A stretch of DNA of 64,000 bases, from contig JAVTVX010000010.1 in assembly GCA_033439265.1 (NCBI GenBank), positions 22,619,056 to 22,683,055 of the forward strand, written 5' to 3'. The position numbers and the translations under genes were made by a program. Position 1 is the stretch's first letter, and every line of letters begins with the position of its first letter. The DNA is from Dillenia suffruticosa. Its lineage: Eukaryota > Streptophyta > Magnoliopsida > Dilleniales > Dilleniaceae. Of this stretch, positions 48,680 through 58,975 are shown one piece after another. The notes beneath the pieces were generated by a model. The model worked only from the letters and a program-made list of their open reading frames with translations. It did not search any database and had not been told where the DNA came from.

Positions 48680-49570
48680 TGAGATTTCAACAACAGATCT
48701 GAAAGCTAAAAATAGGATTAGAAAATGCTTGAGTTCTGGAATAGGCTACTTTTGAAGATGTTTTGAAGGATATTTATGATTACAACAAAAACAAGTTTTT
48801 AAGAGATTTTGAAATGGATTTCAATCAACAATATTCAAACTATATTCAGAAGTTTTTGTAAAATTTGTTCATGCATTAAATTGAGAGATATCTGAACCCA
48901 AAAACATCCATTCGTTTATTGTATTCTGACCACCTGCTTTTTGTTCTTGTTACTTGATGTGTTTTTCCATTATTGTAATTTGTTTTTTAGATCTTGTTTA
49001 GTATCACAAGTTTGGAAAGAGTGTAAGAAGTATTCTCTTGAGTTGATATACTAGGTGTAAGAGAGTTTGGATTGGTTTAATATTGGATTAACTCATCTTA
49101 AAAGGAAAAATGTACAGATTGCCAACATTACAATATTGTACTTGTTTTTGTAATTATTTTTCGTTGGGTCCTGACTTGCTGAGTTAGAAAATTAGATGTA
49201 GATACAAGTCTAAACCATTATAAATCAGGTTTAATCTCGCTATCTATACTCTTTATTTTCTTCATTTATATTTGCATATATCATACAATTTGGTCATAGT
49301 ATTAATTGAGATTTTAATGGAGTAAAATCTAAAATTTGAAACTAACAAATTCAATCTCATTCTTGGTTATATAGAGACAAACAATAATTTTATATTATGA
49401 TTATTATTTATTTTGTTTTTTCTAAATGAGAATTATGTAAACTCTTTTTTCACCGGGTGATTTTACTAATAATGGAAGTCACGAATTCCATTTTACTCAA
49501 ACTTAAATTGCCTTGTGGAGCAAGAAATGCACTCCTATCCTGATAATGGAATAGGGCCTAAAAATCAATG
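48680..49570. other. Intergenic DNA after the gap
   Basis: No gene. The stretch 48680-49370 has no match I can see in copy 1. The stretch 49385-49545 matches 21010-21170. Confidence 0.5.
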
Positions 49571-49574
49571 GACA

Positions 49575-49762
49575 GTTAATCTAGTGGGATGTAGTATTAG
49601 ATTTTTTAATCAAATTTCTGAATTCGACTCGTAACTTAGACATGAAAAAAACTACGTTGGGAGGGTAACCCCCTTAAATGACTCACTATAAGTCCCGAAC
49701 TGAATTAGTTAGAGTATGATTTCAGATATCGATTAGTATAGTATAAAAATAAAAAAAAAAGC
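49575..49762 (+). repeat. SINE with tRNA-like head and A-rich tail
   Basis: Box A-like CAGTTAATCTAGTGGG and box B-like GAATTCGACTCGT lie near the start. The 3' part matches 5999-6088. The tail is A-rich (49743-49759). Confidence 0.6.
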
Positions 49763-49929
49763 TGGAATAAGACCTAAAGGGCCATCATACTAAGATTTGA
49801 AATCCTTTGAGTCCACAACCCAATAGGTCAAAATATGCATATACCTCCCAGTAAAGCAAACATAACTTATCTTTTCAATATCTACCGACTAGACCCTCCT
49901 CAAGTGATTGGTTGATTGGGTCAGCAACT

Positions 49930-50160
49930 TTTCGGAGCCCAGTGTTTTTGTTTTTTTTTTTTGTTTGATACATTGTCTTAGCCACCACCCAGTATCCAGA
50001 ATTTCGTTTCAACTAATATGAACCGACCATTGTAGGATCCGAAGGGGGACAGATCTCCCAACGCTGGCTTTTTCATACCCATAAAGGATCGAAATCCTAA
50101 CCATGATTAAGAGGTATCAATCCCCGAGTCAACTGAGCCACCAGTCATTGGTGTGCTTAG
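49930..50160 (-). mobile_element. tRNA-derived SINE
   Basis: On the minus strand it starts with box A-like TGGTGGCTCAGTTGACTC and has box B-like GGATTTCGATCC, followed by a unique body with GGGTGGTGGCTAAG and poly(A), seen as poly(T) at 49950-49962. A truncated relative lies at 16445-16562. Confidence 0.7.
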
Positions 50161-50734
50161 TGTTACTATTTGACTAATGAAGTAATATTCACTTTTCCCT
50201 ATATCACGAGAATAATCTCCCATAATTAGGAAGAAAATTTTTAATTACCACTGACAAGAAAAGAAATCTCTATTACAATCCGAATTTTTCTAACTAATAG
50301 AATTCTAAATCATAAAGAATCCTTCGCTATAAGACTCGAAATCTCAGGATACTTTCACAAAAAAATTAGGATTTTAACATCTCGAATGGGTACGAGACAC
50401 ACATGCAAGCTATATATATGTGGTGACGCTTTGGGCCAAGTATGTTCACCACTTTGGCTGAGATCCGAGGAGTAAAGTAAAAATGTTTTAAAAATAACTT
50501 CATACCACATCCATATTATTCTATGTCATGCAAAATTTCGTTCATCATTAAGCCATTAACAGTTAACAATAAGACTAAAAAAATACTATATCTATCACAT
50601 TTTCCAAATTTAAGAGACTTATGGAATAGAAATCAGGCATACTTCAGTTTATATATTCAGTTGCTTTATCCATCAAAGCACTACTCAGACAACGAGGTGT
50701 TCTCTCATTGAAATTAAAATTCAACAACTATTAG

Positions 50735-51172
50735 GAGCTTGAAGCTTTGACAGATCCTATGAAGAAGGAAATAGCACTGACATGTAAGAAGATTGACACG
50801 GTCAAACGAGACTTAAAGCCACTGGGAATCAGTTGCTAGAGGAAGGTGGCCCATTACCATTTTAAGCCTATGTTATTTATTCACCATTTCATGCAGCTTC
50901 TGAGTAAGGTGGTGAACTTAACTGCCCACAGAATTCAGAGTGGTTTATTAAATCTACACTGCGTTTGACACAAAAGGATCAACCCCCCCCTACCCAATAG
51001 GGGGGAAAAAGCACCTAGTCCTAAATGCTAGGATCATGGCAGAGAGGTTTATATCTGTGGAAACAACCCTTCTTTTGGCCAAAATGAATACAAGGAAGCT
51101 GTTGAAGCTTTTAATGGGAAGAACCAAGAAAAGGCTCAACTAATTAAGGAGTTAGTGGAGGTTAATTATTGA
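50735..51172 (+). pseudogene. RAB6-interacting golgin (DUF662) remnant, later exons
   Basis: After a TATTAG acceptor the sequence reads ELEALTDPMKKEIALTCKKI and then DTVKRDLKPLGISC, the conserved core of DUF662, interrupted by TAG at 50837-50839 (probably from CAG). A donor follows (AAG|GTGG). A later exon from about 51083 reads NEYKEAVEAFNGKNQEKAQL and then IKELVE, running to a stop at 51170-51172. Only about 20 bases of exon 1 (GCTGAGATCCGAG, near 50455) remain at the inversion edge. It is complementary to the remnant at 26131-26544. Confidence 0.85.
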
Positions 51173-51844
51173 ACTCCATGACCATTGAATTTGCAATCAA
51201 ATTAGTAAAAACTGTGGCAAAATCTAATGTCTAACACCCCCTTCAACATTTCTTGTCCGTTACTCCTAATCAATATGCAGCTGGTCAGTGAAAGCGAGAA
51301 ATTGAGCACGAGCATCGATTCTTTGCACTAAGACATTCTTAGTAAACAAGATGCAGCAGGGATCTCTATTGTGCCCGATAAAAATCATCATGGTTGTACT
51401 TGGTTGGACCTTTTGATTCATTTTACAAATATATTTCACTGTTTTTTTTCCTACACTCCAAGAACATCTTCTAATGTAGGAAGGATATATCCCAAAAGAT
51501 ATGTTGGACTGTAAAGACCTCAGACTTAAAACCCTGTTTGGTCTTTTTGATTCTTCTTGTATTCAAGAAGGACGGAAGTTCTCACAGGCCCTCTGGAGGA
51601 ATATATTCTGGTGGAACGGATTACCTAAATCCTGGGTCCATTCACAGCATTAATTTATGAATGTTGAGAAGCTTCTAAGAGAAGAATGATCTTCAAAGGC
51701 ACAACTCAAATAATACAATGAATTAGTAACCTTTTATTTATTTATTCTGCTGCATAAAGCAAGAAGGGGGCTTATGGGACTTGAACTCCTAAACAAGGGA
51801 GGAAAGTAATCCCCTACCACTCAACCCAAATGTCTATCCGAGGG

Positions 51845-51852
51845 TATATATA
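51845..51852 (-). promoter_or_regulatory. Orphan UGT TATA box in the inverted copy
   Basis: The reverse-complement counterpart of the UGT TATA box at 22307-22314, with conserved flanks on its upstream side. Downstream of it, on the minus strand, the UGT frame is replaced by SINE sequence and the antisense of the golgin remnant. Confidence 0.65.
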
Positions 51853-52606
51853 GCAAAAAGCACTACGAGGGCCAAAATGGTAGGGGTCATTTTGTCACAC
51901 AACAAACTATGTATAAGAAAATTTGAGTAACAAGTGGATGCCACATGCAACTTTGATGAATTATTTTTTTTTTTTGATATGGTAAAGTGAATGTTTGGTG
52001 GGGAGATGGAACTAGATAGGAAGAAGCTTCTTTTGAATTCTTATGCGTTATTTCTTTTGGAGCTTTCTAGTTTTATGACCACACTTGGACAATGTGAAAA
52101 AGTAGGTTTCATCTGAAGTACCAGAATTCTTTATGCCCATTAATAAGCCTAAACGAAAATGATGACCTTGATATGACATTTACTAATCTTTAGACAGGGA
52201 GCCTAATCCTAGGCAATTCAACAAGGATCAAATTCTTGGATGGAAACTTTGGTCGGTTCGTCAACGGCTTGACAATTTGCAACTCAAAACTCAATCTTCA
52301 TCCTACTATAGGTGATCCCGTGGTTAAAACCAAAAAGTCTTATTCCGGAAAAAAAAGGACCCCTCGCCAAACCTCTCTCTATGGGAGAACAAACCAACCC
52401 ACCCCCCCCCCCAAAAAAAAAAAAACTCTCCTGCCGCCCACATTCTGTTCTTGAAAGAAGAGGTTTAGTACATAACAGCTTTGCCTGAGAAGAGTACTAG
52501 TGCAATGGAAATAATTGCCCAGATTAATAAATAGATATAAGATTTTCGCTTCGCTACCAGAGTTGATCGGAAACGAAGTGACTATGTTCCAACTGGGGCA
52601 AACACT

Positions 52607-54199
52607 TTCTTTTTTTGGGAGAAGAGAAACAGACCAACCCAAACATAAGCCCAGCAAGCCCAAGGGCCAGACCAGACAGACTAATCTAAAGACACAGGCC
52701 TAACACTAATGATTCTTCTGTCTTCCTCGCTAGCTAAGTCATTCTTTAAAAGAGAGTGAAGAGATCTGGGAGGGGTCTCTAATAAGGACAGACGTTGAGC
52801 ATTGTTCTTTCCCAGACCCACAAGGTGATCGGCGCACATGTCTGCTTCTCTATAGATATGCTTGACGTCAGTAGTCTTCAGGTCTCTCATAAGCATTTTG
52901 CAGTCCATTAGAGCATGACAAAGGGGGTGAGTAGAACAGTTATCTTTTTTCAATAAGTGAGATATCTCCAGGCAGTCGACTACAACTTCTACCCCAACAA
53001 AGCCTCTATTTTTAGCTATCTCTGGACCTTCTCTTAAAGCCCAAATTTCCGCAAAAGTGGCATCTACTTTGCCTATATTCATAGTGAAGCCTACAATCCA
53101 ATTACCCTCCTCATTTCGGATGATGCCACCGCCACCAACCCTTCCACAAACTGTATCTACTGCCCCGTCTGTATTTAATTTAAAGTTCCCACTCTCTAGC
53201 CAATTCCATTTAGTATTTGACTTGTAGGATAGCTTCTGGTGTTTCACTGTCGCTTGAGTCTCTTGTCACACCAGGATGATTTTAGTAGTCAGTTTCGTCG
53301 TGCTCTTCGTGGGAGTTACTTCGCTATTCATAACCACTTTACACCTTCTCTTCCAAATACACCATATAGTCGCAGCAAATAAGCTACTTTCCTGAAGCAT
53401 CTCAGGATTGAAACCTCTCTGCGTACCTTTCTTAGTCCAATCAGCTGAGTTCCTGGTCCAGAAATCACCTAGCCTGCGCTGATATCAGGACAAACCCCAT
53501 TCCATATATCTCTCGCCTCCTTGCAGTCCCTCAGGACATGCAGAACCGATTCCGCACTTTCTTTGCAGATTTCACACCTATCATCATTCGTGAATCTTCT
53601 CCTCTTCCTCTCCACATTTGTTATGATTTTTTCAATCATGGCTAACAAGATGAAGAACTTAACTTTCTCGGGATAACTAGTCCTCCAAAGCCACTTCCAG
53701 TTCCCACTGAAATGCTGCTGAGAAAGATTGGACTCCAGAAGCATCTTGTAAGCACTAGAGGCTAAGAAGATACCATCCTTGGTTTCAGCCCACCCCAACA
53801 AGACCTCAGTCCCTCCTCTCCTGGGAAGAGCAAGCCCTCTTACTTCCTGCACTTTTTCTTCACTAACCATAGCCCTCAACTCCTCAATCCTCCACTGACC
53901 CTCCCTATTTATGAAGTGGCTGACAGTTAGATTTTGATGGTTCCTGTCTAGAGGAATAATAGCATGATCTCTAAGGTTTTCCTTCCCCACCCAACTGTCT
54001 TTCCAAAAGTTTACACTTCTACCATTCCCCACCCTCCACATAGCCCCCATCTTAATGCACCCTCTGCACTTAAGGATGCCCCTCCAAGTATGAGAGCCTA
54101 ACATGTCCCCCTGTGCTCCAAGAAGCTCTCCCCGTTCAGGTATTTTCTCTTCATGACCTAACACTATAATGCTTGATCATTCTGAGTCAAACGCCACCC
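52607..54199 (-). mobile_element. 5'-truncated L1-type LINE
   Basis: Flanked by an 18-bp target duplication with one mismatch (CCAACTGGGGCAAACACT at 52589-52606, CCAACTGGGGGAAACACT at 54200-54217). The minus strand encodes a zf-RVT region (about 54164-53469) with the C-x2-C-x8-H-x4-C knuckle of CEICKESAESVLHVLRDC. It then encodes an RNase H domain (53247-52681) with LNTDGAV, AEIWALREG, VVVDC and YREADMCAD, which supply the four acidic residues. The frame is interrupted between the domains at about 53250-53468. The endonuclease and most of the reverse transcriptase are missing. A short A-rich 3' end is seen at 52609-52616 (as T). It is absent from copy 1. Confidence 0.9.
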
Positions 54200-54217
54200 C
54201 CAACTGGGGGAAACACT

Positions 54218-55242
54218 ACGAGCTCAATACATTACCAGGGCCACAAAAAAAAAAAAAGAAAAGAAAAAGAAAGGAGCATCACATGGGAGTTTGCATGCGC
54301 TTAGGTAGTAGGGACCAAAAAAAAAAAAAAAAAAAATTGTGCTTAGGTAGCCCAAAGCAGCACAGGAGGATCTTAAGAGTACAACTCCGAAGAGCTCTTA
54401 TTTGATCCAGTCCAGTAGTTGAAACAGAGTGCCAGGTTCTGCCCAGTTCATGAAAAATGATCGAAACCTGATCTCTTCCTTATGGGCTCAGAAGCCCATA
54501 TCCTTCTTTTTCATATTTATCTCTTTTCTTTTAATTATTTTTTATCATTCGTATCCAAAATTATAATCCGGTTAATCCAATTCGAATAATTACTATGACC
54601 CTATTTATGAATGACTATCTTAATATAATCTTTTTTATTTTTAATTTTTAGACCTAAAACTTAACTAAAAGATCTAACATCCCATACCATTACACGCCAT
54701 TTTCGTTTAATTATGTTTTAACTTTTAAAGTTTTTCCTTTGTGTTTTTTTAGTGGACTGTTTGGGAACGCATGCCCTTCCTGCGGCATGATGCATAGAGA
54801 TGGTAAAAGCTACCCATTAATCATAATTCATTCTTAAATTTAAAACGGAGTTCATGGGATCAATCATCTTTCCACTCACCCGGTTTAGAACACATAAATT
54901 CATCCTCTTCCTCCCTCTCTCTCCAACAAACCGATGTAAAGCAGAGTTAATCCAAATAACAATGTCTTGTTAATCCACTTCATAACATACAATTTTTTGG
55001 GGAAAAAAAGTTGCTATTAATTTTATGTTGATTGGTCATCTGTCACATGCGATGCCTGGGGAAATAAAGGGGCGAAGAGGGTGAAGTGGAAATTTCGATT
55101 ATTTAGTAATTACATCCTTTCCCAATCCTTATAAAAATAATAATAATAATAAGGAAACAAATCTTTGCAAACTATAGTAAATTAAGTTTTGAACGTTATT
55201 ATTATTTTTTATTTTTTGAGAATGAAGGTTATCATGTTTGAA
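54218..55242. other. Duplicated flank of ABCG copy 2
   Basis: No gene. Collinear with about 28100-29230. It includes two A tracts (54245-54257 and 54318-54336) and a SINE-like stretch in minus orientation near 54530-54720 that copy 1 lacks. Confidence 0.6.
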
Positions 55243-55901
55243 GCATGGTTATAAAAACCCGGACCGACCCGCCCGTGGACCGGGTCAACCCGTTCTGTAA
55301 ACGGGTCGGTTCACTAGATGGACCGCGCCATGCACCTGACCCGGTAAAACCCGCGGGTCGATGCGGGTTAACCGCTAAACCGTGTGACACGCGGTTGCGG
55401 GTCTCGTTTAAGGTTTAAAAGAAAAAAAAAAAAAAAAGATCACATTCTTAGGGTAAGCCGCGAAGCCCAATCTTATTGTTTGAGTATGGAAATCCCGCGA
55501 AGCCCAATCTTATTGTTTGAGTATGGAAATCCTTTTGTAATGTCCTCGAGGGACAGCCAGTGGTACAAACTCCATTATCGATCCAATTTCAAATTCTTGT
55601 AAAAAAAAAAAAGAAATCCTTTTGTAATACAATATCAAGATCATAATCCTTTTTTAAACCCATTTTAAATTTTAAAAAAATTTTAATTTAGGGATAAAAT
55701 TGAAAATATGAAAAAAAAATCACCTCAGTTGGCTTCTCTCTCCGAAAGAAGGCAGCACCGACGACAGAGGAACCTCAAAGAAGAAGAAACCATGAAAGAA
55801 GCTCCTCCGTGGGAGCCGGAGGAGGTCCACATATGGGGGATTCCGCTTCTGGGAGAACTTCTCGGAGCGAGAAGAGCGACAATCCAAAAGGTAAAGGAGA
55901 T

Positions 55902-55934
<33 letters not shown>

Positions 55935-56400
55935 GGAGAGGAGACCTTACCTTCTATTAAAAAAAAAAACAGAGAGACCTTATCTCCACCACGCGTTTTC
56001 AAGTTCCTTTAACTTTAAGCTCAATTTTTTTTATTTTTTTTTATTTTTTTGCTAAGTTGAACAAGAATTTTACTGTTTGACTTTGAAAGGCGACAACGGA
56101 CGCAAATAAATTTTTGCAGACTTAAAATTTTAGAAGATTGCTCCCTGTCCTGTCCTGGGATAATGTTCACATTTACATAATCTTCATTTTATGAGATATT
56201 AATTTTTATTATTTGGATATATTATGTTTCATAAATATTATAATTGATATTTCCTATTATAAAAAATATAATTATATATTTTTTATATTTTAAAATAATA
56301 AAAAAAATCAACAGTTAATTTAGTGATTCGAAAATTTAACCAGTTAAATCATAAATTTTAAAACATACGGATCAATATACGAATCGGATTTAATAATCAC
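55243..56400. mobile_element. hAT-like non-autonomous element
   Basis: An insertion of about 1.16 kb relative to copy 1 (empty site near 29225), between 8-bp direct repeats GTTTGAAG (about 55235-55242 and 56401-56408). The ends are imperfect inverted repeats: CATGGTTATAAAAACCCGG at left, and CCGTGATTATTAAATCCG read inward from the right. The CCCGGACCGACCCG-type start resembles a common plant hAT-like family. No transposase is seen. Inside are a 37-bp tandem duplication (55458-55531), a possible patellin fragment and a GA tract. Confidence 0.7.
55708..55900 (+). pseudogene. Possible patellin (SEC14-type) gene fragment captured by the hAT-like element
   Basis: The frame from 55708 includes APPWEPEEVHIWGIPLLGE. 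In patellins, a stretch close to PEEVSIWGIPLLGDERSD opens the CRAL-TRIO N region just before the lipid-binding SEC14 domain. After LLG the reading frame slips: a GAGCGAGAAGAGCGAC stretch could be the ERSD codons. It then runs into GA repeat. Patellins bind phosphoinositides at membranes and the cell plate. Only about 40 codons are present, with no SEC14 domain, so it is non-functional. The match is from memory of the motif. Confidence 0.5.
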
Positions 56401-56408
56401 GGTTTGAA

Positions 56409-56764
56409 GATCTTATATTGTGCACGTAAAACTTTGTATGATAGAAATGAAATTTTTTTCTTAAAGAAATCTTAAACCTAGAAAAAATTGATTTTTTTTT
56501 AAGTATATAAAAAGTTGACAAAATGGTAACTTGGAATTATTTTAACATATATTTAGTGATTTTCCCTGTTTTATAAAGTTAATATACACAAAGGGTTTCA
56601 TTGAATCTTTATATATATATTTTTTTTTCAAATTTACTATTATTAATTTTCTTTTAATAAGCAGTTAAAAAACTATTGTTAGCACAAGTTGGAGCCCAAA
56701 AAAGAAAAACAAGTTTGTATATCAATCCGATCAAATTATATACTTTATTCACCTTATTAAGAAA

Positions 56765-56795
<31 letters not shown>

Positions 56796-57100
56796 TATGG
56801 ATAAAATTGTAAAAATCAAATAAAAAGTTTTTATCTGAAATTTTAAAAAGAAAAACCCTCATAAAAATAAAAATAAAAATATTTTTCCAGTAATAAAAAG
56901 ATTTTTATTTTTTAAATGGGATTGTGCTTCGTTGTTTGTAAAGTTTGCATATAAATTGAGTAATAATTTTCAAAAAAAAAAAAAAAAAAAAAAACCAAAA
57001 TTCCAAACCGACCGATGGGCCATGGCATGACCCAAATGTAAGAGCCCATGGCATGCGGGACAAAACAAACCCATTTAAAGGAAGAGGTATCCTCGTTCTA
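56409..57100. other. Duplicated flank, no gene
   Basis: Collinear with about 29230-29925 in copy 1. It includes an AT microsatellite (56773-56798) and an A tract (56973-56994). Confidence 0.65.
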
Positions 57101-57119
57101 CAGCTTCCGTATCTGGAAA

Positions 57120-57133
57120 CCGTCTTCCCCTCT

Positions 57134-57171
<38 letters not shown>

Positions 57172-58247
57172 CCTTTCTCTCTCTAGATTCGTCACTTAAC
57201 AACACCATTGTATGTATACTGTTGTCTTAAGTTTTTTTTTCCCGTGACTCTCCCCTGACATAGTTGAACCTGGCACAGATTTAGGGATTTTTTTCATCTT
57301 TTCATTCTGTTGAATCTACTCCCACATCAGAGCTAGGGTCTTTTTATGATCAGTAATGTCCACTTGGCTAGGGTTTTAATCGTCTATTGTCTTTAGATTC
57401 CAACTTTTTGATCGATTTCTCAACCGAAGAGAGCAATGAATGATACAAGATTCAGAGAGGACAACCCTCAGATTCAAGAACCATCAAGTTCTCACAAGAT
57501 TCATGGATTCGCCTCTCTCTCTCTCCACTATCTCTGTTTCTTTTCTCTCTCTAGATTCGTCCCTTAACAACACCTATATATATACTGTTGTCTTCTGTTA
57601 TTGCTTCCCGTGACTCTCCCCTGACATAGTTGAACGTTGCACAGATTTAGGGCTTTTTACATCTTTTCATTCTGTTGAATCTACTCCCATATCGGAGTTA
57701 GGGTCTTCTCAATAATGTCTACTGGGCTAGGGTTTTAATCGTCTATTGTCTTCAGATTCCAACTTTTTGATCGATTTCTCAACCGAAGAGAGCAATGAAT
57801 GATACAAGATTCACGGGGAAAACCCCCCAGATTCAAGAACCATCAAGTTCTCACAAGATTCATGGATTCGTCTCTCTCTCTCTCTCTCTGCACTTTCTCT
57901 GTTTCTTTTCTCTCGAGATTCGTCCCTTAACAACACCAATATATATATATACTGTTGTCCTCTGTTGTTGCTTCCCGTTACTATCCCCAGACATAGTTGA
58001 ACATTGCACATGCTTAGGGCTTTTTTACATCTTTTCATTCTCTTGAATCTACTTCCACGTCAGAGTAAGGGGTTTTTTTTTTTATAATCAGAAATGTCCA
58101 CTGAGCTAGGGTTTTAATCTCTATTGTCTTCAGATTCCAACTTTTTGATCGATTTCTCAACTGAGGATAGCAATGAATGATGCAAGATTCAGAGAGGAAA
58201 ACCCCCGGATTCAAGAACCATCAAGTTCTCACAAGATTCATGGATTC

Positions 58248-58288
<41 letters not shown>

Positions 58289-58640
58289 CTTTCTCTGTTT
58301 CTTTTTTCTCTCTAGATTCGTCCCTTAACAACACCAACATATATACTGTTGACTTGTGTTATTGCTTCCCGTGACTATCCCCTGACATAGTTGAACGTTG
58401 CACAGATTTAGGCCTTTTTTTTACATCTTTTCATTCTGTTGAATCTACTCCCACATCAGAGTTAGGGCTTTTTTATGATCAGTAATGTCCACCGGGCTAG
58501 GGTTTTAATCATCTGTTGTCTTCAGATTCCAACTTTTTGATCGATTTCGCAACCGAAGAGAGCAATGAAGGATACAAGATTCAGAGAGGAAAATCCCCAG
58601 ATTCAAGAACCATCAAACTCTAATCCTAAGGGCTTTTCGG
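57120..58640 (+). repeat. About 365-bp tandem repeat, four units
   Basis: The landmark TTCGTC(C/A)CTTAACAACACC occurs at about 57189, 57556, 57921 and 58317, with spacings of about 367, 365 and 396. The AGCAATGAA(T/G)GATRCAAGAT landmark recurs in step. Units carry variable CT tracts, TAGGGTTTTAATC and an ATG-led stretch starting MND. Copy 1 has only two units at 29930-30595. Confidence 0.9.
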
Positions 58641-58975
58641 AGTCTCTAAAGTAACCAGTTTGTCAGAACTTGACCGAATTCAATGAGGGTTTGATTCGGA
58701 GGAACACAAGTGTAGAAAATTACAGCATTCATATTGTTAAAGAGCTTTCTATCTATCGAACAGGAGTATAGCTCAATCGAGAACAGAAAGAATAAAAATA
58801 CTGTCTGATACAAAAGAAAAACCAAACCAAGCAAAACTACAGAGAGAGAGAGAGAGAGGATAAGATTTGAAAAGAAGAAGAGAGGGAGAGGAGAGAAAAG
58901 GGCAACAAGATTAACTATCTATACATTCCCCATCTGTCCTATGTATGAAAGCCCACACGTGAAAGTTGAGGGGTC

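Larger units (their letters stand above)
50452..52570 (-). repeat. Inverted middle section of block copy 2
   Basis: Two stretches match copy 1 as reverse complements. Bases 50452-51835 match 26280 down to 25430 (golgin to SINE), and 51842-52570 match 22320 down to about 21600 (the UGT upstream region). They join at about 51840, so the region matching 22320-25430, which holds the whole UGT gene, is absent. Confidence 0.85.

Noticed and set aside
48181-48702. Open frames spanning the assembly gap
   Set aside because: They run through undetermined bases and the same low-complexity foldback arm.
49935-50160. A tRNA gene
   Set aside because: Box A and box B motifs are present, but no cloverleaf can be completed and a SINE body with poly(A) follows.
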